In this document: positions 1-8,688 of the stretch, piece after piece | Numbering within the stretch: the first letter of the stretch is position 1 | Layout: each line of letters begins with the position of its first letter | Assembly: GCF_946480385.1 (NCBI RefSeq) | Contig: NZ_CAMLJP010000012.1 | Coordinates: 9,033-73,032 of the forward strand | From: an uncultured Azospirillum sp. | Lineage (GTDB): Bacteria; Pseudomonadota; Alphaproteobacteria; Azospirillales; Azospirillaceae | Direction: 5' to 3' | DNA length: 64,000 nucleotides | The notes under the pieces: generated by a model | Databases searched by the model: none | Seen by the model: only the letters and a program-made list of their open reading frames with translations | What the model was told of the DNA's origin: nothing | Made by a program: the position numbers and the translations under genes

Positions 1-125
1 TCGGGCTGACGCAGGGGGATGACGGTTTCGGCAAAGCTCAGCCCGGCCTGCTTGAGCGCCAGCCAGGGGCGCAGCGACCAGGATGAATAAGTCTTGTTCC
101 CAATCACCAGAGTCAGGTCGGACAT
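1..125 (-). CDS. Glutathione S-transferase family protein, N-terminal part
   Basis: Only the first 41 codons are in the window; the gene runs off the left edge. The N-terminus has the thioredoxin-fold start of bacterial GSTs (LVIGNKTYSSWSLRPWLAL), where the YSSWS stretch is the usual glutathione-contacting segment. The start ATG is at 125-123. GSTs of this type are cytosolic and conjugate or reduce substrates with glutathione. The substrate cannot be guessed from this fragment. Confidence 0.8.
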   Translation of the reverse strand, partial: MSDLTLVIGNKTYSSWSLRPWLALKQAGLSFAETVIPLRQP

Positions 126-347
126 CGGGCTTCACCTTTCAGAACACGCATCTGCGGGGGCGTGAGCATGACCCGCCACCGGGACCGTAGCAAGCCCTCC
201 GGTTGCGCCGGGACAAGCATTTGCCCCATCCGCGCGACAATGCCTTTCCTGGCATGTCTTCGGAGCGGATGTATTGTACGACTGGTTGGGCGGGAGGACT
301 GTCCATCCGCGACATGAATCGATCTCTTACGTCACGCGAGGCACTCC

Positions 348-416
348 ATGACCCGGAAACTGTTCTGGGACGATCCTTACCGCACCCACCTGGACACCCG
401 CATAGCCACGCCCGCC
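348..416 (+). pseudogene. Decayed 5' end of an alanyl-tRNA editing (AlaX-type) gene
   Basis: The ATG at 348 sits behind a purine-rich ribosome-binding site. The first 20 or so residues (MTRKLFWDDPYRTHLDTRI) match my memory of the N-terminus of AlaX-like alanyl-tRNA deacylases. After that the reading frame becomes unrelated sequence and stops at 572. The HxxxH zinc motif and the rest of the editing domain are absent, so this looks like a deletion remnant that kept its start region. The identification rests on a short match recalled from the family. Confidence 0.5.
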
Positions 417-556
417 GAAACCGTCCTCTCCAAGCTCAGGCGGCTACCGGTAGCGCAAGCCGGGAGTGAGCGGCAGAGGGAGGATGTTACCTCCCCAATG
501 ACGCCATCAGAGAGATGCCCACGTTGGCCCTCTAATTCAGCGAAAGGCATACGGGC

Positions 557-2047
557 ATGTTTCGCCAACTGACAGCGGCAATCACGATACTTTGCTTGGC
601 ATTTTCGGCTCAGGCCCAACAGAGCCGAGTAGACCGACGACCGCCATCTGGTGCTTTAGAGGATTGTCGGGGCAAAACAGCCGGCGAGCGGGTTATGCAC
701 ACGACACCCGAGGGCGTGGTCGCCGCCTCCTGTGTAGATACCGCGGAGGGCCTGGTGGCCCGGCCCGATGGTGGACCGCCGGCCGGACGAGATGACCGCC
801 GGCGGGATGGCGAGGCCGCCCATGAGGCCGACAAGCAGTCGACCGGCGGTCCTGAAAGGGGCTCAGAGCGGAACGGATACACATTGGAACAGGCCGTTTC
901 GGATCGCGCCCAGCTAACCACCATCGCCTTCAACGGGCTGGCCTTCATCACCGGCAACTTCGGCGCCTCATCCTTCATCCCACCGGGCAAGGTGGCCGAC
1001 TTTTTTGGCTTCCAGTTCATGCGCGACATCGATGTCGCCGACCAGGGCCACAGCCCCCAGTTCCTCGACCGGGTGGCTGGTAACGTGCTGTCGATACTGG
1101 ATATCTCCCAACTGGAGATGCTGCGGCGTGAGGCGCCGCCCGAGGCGGAGCGGATGCGCCAACTCGCCCTGCGCCGGTTGCCGCTAATCGCCGCTTTCCA
1201 CGACCAGCTGGAGGGGCGCTTTCCCGCCGGCAGCGTCGGGCTGAACCGGGATTCCGTGCGGCGTTACGCTAGGGCAATGTTTGCCGAGGACGCGGCCTTA
1301 GCCTACCAGCGGGCGGCGGTGTTCGGCCGCCTTGCCGCCTCCCTCAAACCCCAACAGCAGGCCGCCCTGCGCCGGATGCGTTTCGGCGACTTCAATTCCT
1401 GGCCGGCCGTCGACATGGAACACCACAAGCTGGAGCGCGGAACCGAGCATCTGATCAACGTCGCCTACATGACCCTGGCCAGCGAGTTCTTCAGCTGGTA
1501 CGCCGGATCGTCGGAGGCTGATACCTACTTCTGTCCAGAACGGCATGGCACCTATTTCGGCGGCTTCTACCTGAAAGACGCTCCCGCAATGGCCGCCGCC
1601 GCAGCCGGTCGGAGGGATTACCGGATCAGCACATCGCTGACGGGCGACAGCGGCGAGACGTTCATGCGTATTCTCGATCCCTCGCAGCGACGCCTGATGG
1701 CCGACATACTCGAACGGCAACGCGGGGCGCTGGCCGAGATCATCGAGGTCCGGCGAGCGATATCGCTGGAACTCCGGAAGTTCCTAAGCGGAACCGCCGC
1801 TAACCGCGAGAGCGTGGTGGCGCTCGGTCGCCGCTACGGGGAGTTGGACGGGGAGTTGGCGTGGCTCTACGCCACGACTTTCGCCAAGGTGTCCGGAACA
1901 TTGACCACCGAGCAGCGTGCCGCCCTGCAACGACTTAGGGGCGGGGATGCCGGTCTGGCCGCCCCTGCCTACCTCTATTCCGATCCTCTTCGCCAAGCGC
2001 CGGCCAGCGGGGAAAAGTCAGCCTTGTTCTTCCCGCCGGTTGGTTAA
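557..2047 (+). CDS. Exported protein of unknown function with an LTxxQ-like segment
   Basis: A 496-residue protein. It starts with a clear Sec signal peptide (residues 1-20, cleavage after AFSAQA), so it is periplasmic or exported. Residues 25-105 are polar and low-complexity. From about residue 107 (GYTLEQAVSDRAQ) a mostly helical region begins, containing FNGLAFITGNFGASSFIPPG. Near the C-terminus, LTTEQRAALQRLR resembles the LTxxQ motif of periplasmic Spy/CpxP-type proteins. I recall similar unnamed proteins in Desulfovibrio- or Geobacter-type genomes, but know no function. The start is supported by an A/G-rich stretch just upstream (gaaagg). It stands alone, with repeat-rich DNA downstream. 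Confidence 0.7.
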   Translation: MFRQLTAAITILCLAFSAQAQQSRVDRRPPSGALEDCRGKTAGERVMHTTPEGVVAASCVDTAEGLVARPDGGPPAGRDDRRRDGEAAHEADKQSTGGPERGSERNGYTLEQAVSDRAQLTTIAFNGLAFITGNFGASSFIPPGKVADFFGFQFMRDIDVADQGHSPQFLDRVAGNVLSILDISQLEMLRREAPPEAERMRQLALRRLPLIAAFHDQLEGRFPAGSVGLNRDSVRRYARAMFAEDAALAYQRAAVFGRLAASLKPQQQAALRRMRFGDFNSWPAVDMEHHKLERGTEHLINVAYMTLASEFFSWYAGSSEADTYFCPERHGTYFGGFYLKDAPAMAAAAAGRRDYRISTSLTGDSGETFMRILDPSQRRLMADILERQRGALAEIIEVRRAISLELRKFLSGTAANRESVVALGRRYGELDGELAWLYATTFAKVSGTLTTEQRAALQRLRGGDAGLAAPAYLYSDPLRQAPASGEKSALFFPPVG

Positions 2048-2210
2048 TTCATGCCAGCCTTAGACAGTCGGCGATGGAGAAAAAGCGCTACTGACCATCG
2101 GCAACCGGTATCCCTTGTTTGCGTCAATGCATTAGGTCCCTCGTCGGCAACTACGGGATGCACGGATCTCATGGATCCTTAAACCGCTGGAATCATGTCA
2201 TCTATTCGGC

Positions 2211-2296
2211 CGTCATTCCGGCGAAGGCGGGAATCCAGCCGTTTCAGCCGCTTCATTGCCGAGCTTCCTGGATCCCTGCCTTTGCGGGGTATGACG
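2211..2296. repeat. Dispersed palindromic repeat (86 bp hairpin)
   Basis: The arms cgtcattccggcgaaggcgg at 2211-2230 and, inverted, ctgcctttgcggggtatgacg ending at 2296 form a long imperfect stem around a loop of about 35 bases. This is the familiar class of intergenic repeats that reads VIPAKAGIQ when translated and occurs in many proteobacteria. No gene is seen between 2048 and 2210. Confidence 0.75.
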
Positions 2297-2546
2297 CAAA
2301 GTTCCTTTTATTACAGTGGCTTAATATCGCTCCGAATTATGTGCATCTTGTAGTGGTCGGCCGGGGACGCTCGCAGCGTGCCCGGCCTCGGCACGCCCTC
2401 CTTCCTGCGCCATCCCGGTTCATTCAATCGCTGGCGGCTTTCCCTCCCTGTGCTAGGATAATTTGCCTACAGCGTTGGAAAGGTCATGGCATGTCCCCGA
2501 TGCGTCGTGCCATTGCAGCCAATCGTCCCGCGCCCGTCCGGCGCGG

Positions 2547-2698
2547 GGAACGCTGGAACATCGCCGGAAACCTGTTTCATGGTGTTTCATCCGTTCCATC
2601 CACCCCAGCCGAAACGGCGGGACGGGCGGACCATGGCGGCCAAATGGAACAGTGGAACATGGCTGGAAAACCGTTCCATCCTGTTCCATCCGCCGACT
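2547..2698. repeat. Two TGGAACA/TGTTCCA inverted-repeat units
   Basis: Two related units lie at 2547-2597 and 2645-2698, about 100 bp apart. Each has GGAACN(2-3)TGGAAC on the left and the reverse complement (GTTCCATCCTGTTCCA in the second) on the right, so each can fold as an imperfect stem. They lie upstream of the aminopeptidase gene. They could be operators, a processed small RNA or a decayed mobile repeat; nothing here decides between these. Confidence 0.5.
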
Positions 2699-2836
2699 TT
2701 CACAGCCCGCCCATGCCTCGCCCATGCCTGCCCGGCGCATCGCGCCCCTTTCCAGCCGGCCACCGGCGCGCCATCCTTGGGGGATGGGCATCCGTGTCGG
2801 ATGCGTGACGTGATCTCGTGAGAAGGATCCCCAGTC

Positions 2837-4216
2837 TTGCTCGCCACCCTGCTTGCCGTTGACGGTCCGGACACCGTCGCCCTCACCCCCGTGACCAAGG
2901 CCGGACTGGCCGACTGGCTGGCCGGGCAGTCGCCGGCCGTCGCCTCTTGGGTCAAGGCGGTGGGCTTCACCGGCGAGGCCGGATCGACCGTCTTCCTGCC
3001 GGGACCGGACGGCGCCGTCGCCCATGTGCTGGCCGGCGTGTCGGCCGTCGACGATCTGTGGGCCTTCGCCGGCCTGCCCGCCTCGCTGCCGGCCGGCTCC
3101 TACCGGATCGACGCGGCGCTGGACGAGCGGGCGGCGACGCGGGCGGCGCTGGGCTGGGCGCTCGGCAGCTACCGCTTCAGCCGCTACAAGAAGCCGCCGG
3201 AGAAGGGCTTCGCCAATCTGGTCTGGCCGGCGGAGGCCGACCATGGCGAGGTGGAGCGGGCGGCGACCGCCACCTGGATGGTGCGCGATCTGGTCAACAC
3301 CCCGGCCTGCGACATGGGGCCGGCGGAACTGGCCCAGGCGGCGCAGGATCTGGCCGCCGAGTTCGACGCCGCGGTCGAGGTGATCGTCGGGCAGGATCTG
3401 CTCGACCGCGACTATCCCGCCATCCATGCCGTCGGTCGCGCCAGCCCGCGGGCGCCGCGGCTGATCGACCTGCGCTGGGGCAACCCGGAACACCCCAAGG
3501 TCACCATCGTCGGCAAGGGCGTCTGCTTCGACACCGGCGGTCTGGACCTGAAGCCGTCCTCCGCCATGCTCATCATGAAGAAGGACATGGGCGGCGCGGC
3601 GCATGCGCTGGCGCTCGGCCGGATGATCATGATGGCCGGGCTGCCGGTGCGGCTGCGCGTGCTGGTGCCGGCGGTGGAGAATGTCGTGTCGGGCGACAGC
3701 TTCAAGCCGCAGGACGTGCTGAAGACCCGCAAGGGCCTGACGGTGGAGGTCGGCAACACCGACGCCGAAGGGCGCCTGATCCTGTGCGACGCGCTGGCCG
3801 AGGCGGATTCGGAAAAGCCGGAGCTGCTGATCGACTTCGCCACCCTGACCGGTGCGGCGCGCGTGGCGCTCGGCCCCGATCTGCCGGCGCTGATGTGCAA
3901 CGACGACGCGCTGGCGAATGACCTGACGGAGGCCGGGAGCGCGGTCGACGACCCGATGTGGCGGCTGCCGCTGTGGGCACCCTACCGCAAGGGGCTGGAC
4001 AGCAAGGTGGCCGACATCAACAACGTCACCACCAACGGCTTCGCCGGCGCCATCACCGCCGGGCTGTTCCTGCAGGAATTCGTGTCGAAGGGCACGCCCT
4101 GGGCGCATCTGGACACCTATGCCTGGAACGGTTCCGCCCGCCCCGGCCGGCCGGAGGGGGGCGAGGCGCTGGGCCTGCGCGCCGCCTATGCGGTGATCGC
4201 CAAGCGGTTCGGCTGA
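2837..4216 (+). CDS. M17 leucyl/cytosol aminopeptidase
   Basis: A 459-residue cytosolic zinc/manganese exopeptidase that removes N-terminal residues from peptides. The M17 signature VGNTDAEGRL lies near residue 307. The metal-binding segment KGVCFDTGGLDLKPS and the catalytic-lysine region MKKDMGGAAHAL lie near residues 230-255. Length and motifs fit the PepA/PepB superfamily, with a short N-terminal domain as in PepB-like members. The start is a TTG with gagaagg about 10 bases upstream; no better ATG is in frame. It stands alone, with a possible hairpin terminator pair downstream. Confidence 0.93.
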   Translation: MLATLLAVDGPDTVALTPVTKAGLADWLAGQSPAVASWVKAVGFTGEAGSTVFLPGPDGAVAHVLAGVSAVDDLWAFAGLPASLPAGSYRIDAALDERAATRAALGWALGSYRFSRYKKPPEKGFANLVWPAEADHGEVERAATATWMVRDLVNTPACDMGPAELAQAAQDLAAEFDAAVEVIVGQDLLDRDYPAIHAVGRASPRAPRLIDLRWGNPEHPKVTIVGKGVCFDTGGLDLKPSSAMLIMKKDMGGAAHALALGRMIMMAGLPVRLRVLVPAVENVVSGDSFKPQDVLKTRKGLTVEVGNTDAEGRLILCDALAEADSEKPELLIDFATLTGAARVALGPDLPALMCNDDALANDLTEAGSAVDDPMWRLPLWAPYRKGLDSKVADINNVTTNGFAGAITAGLFLQEFVSKGTPWAHLDTYAWNGSARPGRPEGGEALGLRAAYAVIAKRFG

Positions 4217-4243
4217 CGGTACAGCCGCGGAAGACGGCAGGAG

Positions 4244-4290
4244 GGGCGGGGAATCGGCTGAATTTGTCCCCGCCCTTCGTCCCCGAAGGG
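4244..4290 (+). terminator. Tandem hairpins downstream of the aminopeptidase gene
   Basis: gggcgggga at 4244-4252 pairs perfectly with tccccgccc at 4267-4275. A second small stem, cccttcg/cgaaggg, follows at 4273-4290. A strong T-run is lacking, so factor-independent termination is plausible but not certain. Confidence 0.45.
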
Positions 4291-4406
4291 ATGGAATGCC
4301 ACAGAAGATCGTATTAAAACGGAAGATCAGGAAACCTGACGTGTAAGAATGAACCGCTCGCCCCCGACGCGAGGTGAGCGGTGGCGGTGGCGGCGGAGGC
4401 GGACAG

Positions 4407-5429
4407 ATGGCGTTGAAGGTTCGTGAGGATTACCGGACCCTCACCGGCCCGGAAAAGGCCGCCATCATGATGCTGGCGCTGGGCGAGGAGCATTCGTCCA
4501 AGCTGTTCTCGCTGATGGACGACGAGGAGATCAAGGAACTGTCCCAGGTGATGGCGAACCTGGGCACGGTGTCGGCCAACCTGATCGAACGCCTGTTCGT
4601 CGAGTTCGCCGAACAGATGTCGGCCACCGGGTCGCTGGTCGGTTCCTTCGATTCGACCGAACGCCTGCTGATGAAGACCCTGCCGAAGGACAAGGTCGAC
4701 CAGATCATGGAGGAAATCCGTGGTCCGGCCGGCCGGACGATGTGGGACAAGCTGGCCAACGTCAACGAGTCGGTGCTGTCCAACTACCTGAAGAACGAGT
4801 ATCCGCAGACCGTCGCCGTCGTCCTGTCCAAGATCCGCCCCGAACATGCCGGCCGGGTGCTGACCCAGCTGCCGGAAAGCTTCGCGATGGAAGTCATCAT
4901 GCGCATGCTGCGCATGGAGGCGGTGCAGAAGGAGGTCCTGGACGACGTGGAGCGTACGCTGCGCACGGAGTTCATGACCAATCTCGCCCGCACCAGCCGG
5001 CGCGACAGCCACGAGATGCTGGCGGAGATCTTCAATGGGCTGGACCGCACCACCGAGCATCGCTTCATGGCGGCGCTGGAGGAACGCAACCGCGACAGCG
5101 CCGAGCGCATCAAGTCGCTGATGTTCACCTTCGAGGACCTGTCGAAGCTCGATCCCAGCGGCGTCCAGACCCTGCTGCGCACGGTGGACAAGCAGAAGCT
5201 GGGCACCGCGCTGAAGGGCGCGTCGGAAACGCTGAAAGACCTGTTCTTCTCCAACATGTCCGAGCGTGCGGCGAAGATCCTGCGCGAGGACATGGCAGCG
5301 ATGGGGCCGGTGCGCGTCCGCGACGTGGACGAGGCGCAGATGTACATGGTGCAGTTGGCGAAGGATCTGGCCGCCCGCGGCGAACTGGTCATCTCCGAAG
5401 GCGGCGGCGAGAACGAGCTGATCTACTGA
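4407..5429 (+). CDS. fliG: Flagellar motor switch protein FliG
   Basis: A 340-residue C-ring protein that couples the MotA/MotB stator to rotor movement and sits at the cytoplasmic face of the flagellar basal body. The N-terminal [17 protein letters not shown], the middle [13 protein letters not shown] (EHPQ-like) and the C-terminal torque-helix region ([24 protein letters not shown], positions about 245-268) are all recognisable. An upstream GTG at 4374 would add a Gly-rich leader (SGGGGGGGG), but it has no ribosome-binding site. The ATG at 4407 has GGAGG at 4395-4399 with 7-base spacing, so the glycine stretch is probably translated-out RBS DNA. No other flagellar genes lie nearby. Confidence 0.95.
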   Translation: MALKVREDYRTLTGPEKAAIMMLALGEEHSSKLFSLMDDEEIKELSQVMANLGTVSANLIERLFVEFAEQMSATGSLVGSFDSTERLLMKTLPKDKVDQIMEEIRGPAGRTMWDKLANVNESVLSNYLKNEYPQTVAVVLSKIRPEHAGRVLTQLPESFAMEVIMRMLRMEAVQKEVLDDVERTLRTEFMTNLARTSRRDSHEMLAEIFNGLDRTTEHRFMAALEERNRDSAERIKSLMFTFEDLSKLDPSGVQTLLRTVDKQKLGTALKGASETLKDLFFSNMSERAAKILREDMAAMGPVRVRDVDEAQMYMVQLAKDLAARGELVISEGGGENELIY

Positions 5430-5442
5430 TCGGGAGGATGGG

Positions 5443-6288
5443 GTGCCCGGCGGAAAGGACGACTGGGTGGCGGTGCGGCGCGATGCAGAGACCGGCATCG
5501 AGACCATCCGCGCCCATTTCCGCGGCCATGCCTATGACCTGCATGACCATGACGAACTGCTGGTCGGCGTCACCGAGCAGGGGGTGCAGGCCTTCCGCTG
5601 CCGGCGGCGGCTGCACACCAGCGTCCCCGGCCGCGTCATCCTGATCGAACCCGGCGAGGCGCATGACGGCCACAGTCCGGGGGACGAGGGCTTCACCTAT
5701 GCCATGCTCTATCTGCCGGTGCCGCTGCTGTCCGCCCGCAGCGAGGCGCTGCGCAGCCTGATGCCGCGGGGCTCCGGCATGCCGCTGGGATTCCGCGACA
5801 CGCTGGCCGACGATCCCGGCCTTGCCGCGACGATCCGCACCGCCTTCCTGGCCCTGCACCTGCGAGAGGGGCGGCTGGCCCGCGACCTGTCGGTGGACCG
5901 GCTGGCGGCGCGGCTGGCCGGCCATCTGGAACTGCCGGAGGAGCGCCGGTCACTGCGCCCCGACCGCGCCGCCGCCCTGGCGCGCGAGCTGCTGCATGCG
6001 CGGATGGCCGAAGATGTCGGGCTGGACGAGCTGGCGGCGGCGGCCGGCGTCGACCGCTTCCGGCTGAACCGCGCCTTCCGCGCCGCCTTCGGCCTGTCGC
6101 CGCACGCCTATCTGATCCGGCTGCGCCTGCGCGCCGCCCGGCGCCGGCTGGCCGACGGCGAGGCGCCGGCCCTGGTCGCGGCGGAGGTCGGGTTCGCCGA
6201 CCAGAGCCATCTCGGCCGCTGGTTCCGCCGCGCCTATGGCCTGACGCCGGCCGCCTATCGCGATCTGTGCACGAACGTTCCAGACTGA
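5443..6288 (+). CDS. AraC-family transcriptional regulator
   Basis: A 281-residue cytoplasmic DNA-binding protein. Residues 1-100 form a cupin-like AraC sensor domain with HDHDELLVGVTEQG and LIEPGEAHDGH. Residues 180-280 form the paired helix-turn-helix unit (LDELAAAAGVDRFRLNRAF; VAAEVGFADQSHLGRWFRR; GLTPAAYR). The start is GTG 5443, with GGGAGG ending 5 bases upstream. It lies 13 bases after fliG and 44 bases before a DUF2000 gene, the pairing seen for this regulator type, so DUF2000 is its likely target. The inducer is unknown. Confidence 0.92.
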   Translation: MPGGKDDWVAVRRDAETGIETIRAHFRGHAYDLHDHDELLVGVTEQGVQAFRCRRRLHTSVPGRVILIEPGEAHDGHSPGDEGFTYAMLYLPVPLLSARSEALRSLMPRGSGMPLGFRDTLADDPGLAATIRTAFLALHLREGRLARDLSVDRLAARLAGHLELPEERRSLRPDRAAALARELLHARMAEDVGLDELAAAAGVDRFRLNRAFRAAFGLSPHAYLIRLRLRAARRRLADGEAPALVAAEVGFADQSHLGRWFRRAYGLTPAAYRDLCTNVPD

Positions 6289-6332
6289 GGCGCGATCATC
6301 CGGCATCTGGTTGGGCAAAGGAGACAACCACC

Positions 6333-6788
6333 ATGCCCGATAGCCTGATGCCCGAAACCATGCCCGCCGACGCTCCCGTCCGCTTCGACACCAAGGTCGC
6401 GCTGGTCATCCGCGCCGATTTGGCCGTGTGGCAGAAGCTGAACGTCGCCGCCTTCCTCGCCACCGGGATCGCCGCCGCGGCGCCGGAGGCGCTGGGCGAG
6501 GAGTATGTCGACGGCGCCGGCCGCCGCTATGGCCGGATGCTGGGCCAGCCGATGATGATCTTCACCGCCGACGGCGGACAGCTGCGGGCCGTTCGCGATG
6601 CCGCGCTGGAGCGGGGATTGACGCTGGTGCCTTATGTCGCCGCAATGTTCGGCACCGGCCACGACGCCGCCAACCGCGCCGCCTTCCGGGCCGAGGACCC
6701 GGACGTCCCCGATCTGGTCGGGCTGGCCCTGCGCGGACCGAAGAAGGCGGTCGACAAGACGGTGAAGGGGCTTGCCCTGCACGGGTGA
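6333..6788 (+). CDS. DUF2000 family protein
   Basis: A 151-residue cytoplasmic protein of the DUF2000 family, which has a peptidyl-tRNA-hydrolase-2-like fold but no established activity. Family features are the N-terminal FDTKVALVIRADLAVWQKLN, the central GRMLGQPMMIFTADG and the C-terminal LVGLALRGPKKAVDKTVKGL. The frame stays open upstream to 6267, but the ATG at 6333 has an AAAGGAG-type site at a normal distance. It follows the AraC regulator on the same strand and is probably co-transcribed with it. Confidence 0.88.
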   Translation: MPDSLMPETMPADAPVRFDTKVALVIRADLAVWQKLNVAAFLATGIAAAAPEALGEEYVDGAGRRYGRMLGQPMMIFTADGGQLRAVRDAALERGLTLVPYVAAMFGTGHDAANRAAFRAEDPDVPDLVGLALRGPKKAVDKTVKGLALHG

Positions 6789-6816
6789 GGGGCAGGGGTA
6801 AGGGCCGCCCCGCCCG

Positions 6817-8013
6817 TCACAACTCTTGCGGGACGGTGACAGTCACGGTGGTGCCGGCGCCCGGCTTGCTGTCGATGGCGAGCCGGCCGCCGAGCGGCCC
6901 GGTCACCGTGTTGAACACCACCGCCAGCCCCAACCCCTTGTGGCCGCGGCCGCGGGCGGTGGTGAAGAAGGCGTCGGTCAGCGTCGGCAGGTTGCTGGCC
7001 GGAATGCCGGCGCCGCGGTCGCGGACGGTCAGGCTCCAGGCCGGGACCGCGTCCAGCGTCGCCTGCTGGATCGTCACCTCGACTTCGCCCGGACCGCCGC
7101 CATAACCATGGGCGGCGGCGTTGGCGAACAGGTGGTGCAGCACCCGGTCCAGATGCGCGGCACAGCCGATCCAGGGGCAGGCGGGGCCCGGCGCGACCCG
7201 GATGTCCAGCGGCAGGTCGGGATGCTGGACGGCGAACAGGGCCGCCGCGTCCTCCGCCATGTGGCGCAGCTCCAGCGCCTCCAGCGGTTCGGAGTTCTGG
7301 CAGGCGGCGATGGCGGAAAACGCCTCCACCAACTCCACCGCGCGGGCGAGGTTGGCGTCAAGCAAGGCGGCCGGTTCCCGCAGTTCCTCGGACGACAGCG
7401 GGCCATTGCCGGGCCGGGCCAGATCCTGCAGGTGGCTGGCGGCGGTGACGCAGACGCCGAGCGGCGTGTTCAGTTCATGCGCCAGCCCGGTCACCGCCTG
7501 GGTGATGGCGCGCTGACGGGCCAGCGCCGACTCGGCGATGCGGGTGCGGCGTTCCAGATCCTCGCGCACCACCCGTTCCGACACCTCGCGGATCATCCGG
7601 CTGAGTTCGCGCAGCAGCTTCGCCAGCAGGTCGGGCGAGGGGGAGATCAGCGCCAGGAACAGGTCGCGTTCCAGTTCGAACACCGTCACCTGCGTGGCGG
7701 CGATGACGGAGGCGGAGCGGGCGCCGCCGTCGATCAGCGCCATCTCGCCGAAACAGTCGCCGGCGCGGCGGAAGCCGACCTCCACCTGACCGCCAAAGGG
7801 ATCGTTGCGCACCACCCGCACCGTGCCGTCGAGCAGGACGTAGAGCGAGCTGGCGACGTCGCCCTCGCGCATCAGCACCGTGCCGGCCGGGGCGTCGAAC
7901 ACCCGCCCGCGCGAGGCCACGGCGGCGCGCTCCTCCGGCGTGAAGGCCTCGAACAGGACGATGCCGTCGAGGATCCCGCCGGGCGTGGTGGTGCCGGTGG
8001 CTGCGCTGGTCAT
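6817..8013 (-). CDS. Sensor histidine kinase with N-terminal cyclic-nucleotide-binding domain
   Basis: A 398-residue soluble kinase. Residues 15-130 form a cNMP-binding/CRP-like beta-barrel (VLMREGDVASSLYVLLDG; GDCFGEMALIDGGARSASV). A coiled-coil linker follows, then the H-box GLAHELNTPLG with the phospho-acceptor His. The ATP-binding domain has an N-box (FANAAAHGYGG), G1 (DRGAGIP) and G2 (GHKGLGLAVV). There is no transmembrane segment, so the signal should be intracellular. No response regulator gene is adjacent, making it an orphan kinase. Whether the barrel binds a nucleotide is not clear from the sequence. Confidence 0.92.
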   Translation of the reverse strand: MTSAATGTTTPGGILDGIVLFEAFTPEERAAVASRGRVFDAPAGTVLMREGDVASSLYVLLDGTVRVVRNDPFGGQVEVGFRRAGDCFGEMALIDGGARSASVIAATQVTVFELERDLFLALISPSPDLLAKLLRELSRMIREVSERVVREDLERRTRIAESALARQRAITQAVTGLAHELNTPLGVCVTAASHLQDLARPGNGPLSSEELREPAALLDANLARAVELVEAFSAIAACQNSEPLEALELRHMAEDAAALFAVQHPDLPLDIRVAPGPACPWIGCAAHLDRVLHHLFANAAAHGYGGGPGEVEVTIQQATLDAVPAWSLTVRDRGAGIPASNLPTLTDAFFTTARGRGHKGLGLAVVFNTVTGPLGGRLAIDSKPGAGTTVTVTVPQEL

Positions 8014-8082
8014 GGCTGACGGATGCTCCGAATGGGCTTAGTCCCGGCAGCATAGACCAAGCGGCCGGGGCACCGCGAGACG

Positions 8083-8580
8083 TTAACCGATGCTTTCGCG
8101 AATCGGGGATCTGCTTTCCCGCGACAGGCGGTCCAGCAGGCCGCGCGATCCGGCCTCGCACAGGTCCAGCACCTGCTCGAACCCGTCGGGGCCGCCGTAA
8201 TAGGGGTCGGGCACCTCCTGCCCCTCCAGGCTGGGCGCGTCATCCAGGAACAGGCCCAGGGCGGCGGTGGCGCCGGCCGGGGCGATGCGGCGCAGCTGGG
8301 CGAGATGGCCGTGGTCCATCGCCAGGATATGGTCGAAGCGGGTGAAGTCGGCCGACACCACCTTGCGGGCACGCAACGCCGACAGGTCGACGCCGCGGGC
8401 CAGCGCCGCGCGTTGCGTGCGCGGGTCGGGCGGTTCGCCGACGTGATAGCCGTGGGTGCCGGCGGAGTCGGCGATCACATGACCGTGGAGACCGGCGCGT
8501 TCGGCCAGATGGCGGAACACCCCCTCGGCGGTGGGCGAGCGGCAGATGTTGCCCGTGCAGACGAACAGGACCTTGACCAC
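8083..8580 (-). CDS. Low-molecular-weight protein tyrosine phosphatase
   Basis: A 165-residue cytosolic phosphatase. The catalytic P-loop CTGNICRS spans residues 8-15, with nucleophile Cys8 and Arg14. The general-acid Asp is Asp125 in DPYYGG. Length matches the LMW-PTP/Wzb/ArsC-like family, and the DPYY form marks a phosphatase, not an arsenate reductase. It is transcribed divergently from the sirtuin gene across a gap of about 110 bp. No exopolysaccharide kinase lies nearby, so the substrate is unknown. Confidence 0.94.
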   Translation of the reverse strand: MVKVLFVCTGNICRSPTAEGVFRHLAERAGLHGHVIADSAGTHGYHVGEPPDPRTQRAALARGVDLSALRARKVVSADFTRFDHILAMDHGHLAQLRRIAPAGATAALGLFLDDAPSLEGQEVPDPYYGGPDGFEQVLDLCEAGSRGLLDRLSRESRSPIRESIG

Positions 8581-8688
8581 CTGCGGTATCCCCCTTCTTT
8601 CTTTTCAGCGGCTTTACTTCCGGGCGCGACGAGCGTACGCCGCAGCAGTTTTCCATGTGACCGGTTTCCGAACCGCTAAGGGGATCCC

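Noticed and set aside
2119..2808. A 229-codon frame through the intergenic repeats
   Set aside because: It is formed by repeat DNA (VIPAKAGIQ and GTTCCAT units) and has no protein-like composition or start site.
2453..4108. A 551-codon antisense frame over the aminopeptidase gene
   Set aside because: His/Arg/Gly/Gln-rich translation of GC-rich antisense DNA; the plus-strand M17 gene explains the region.
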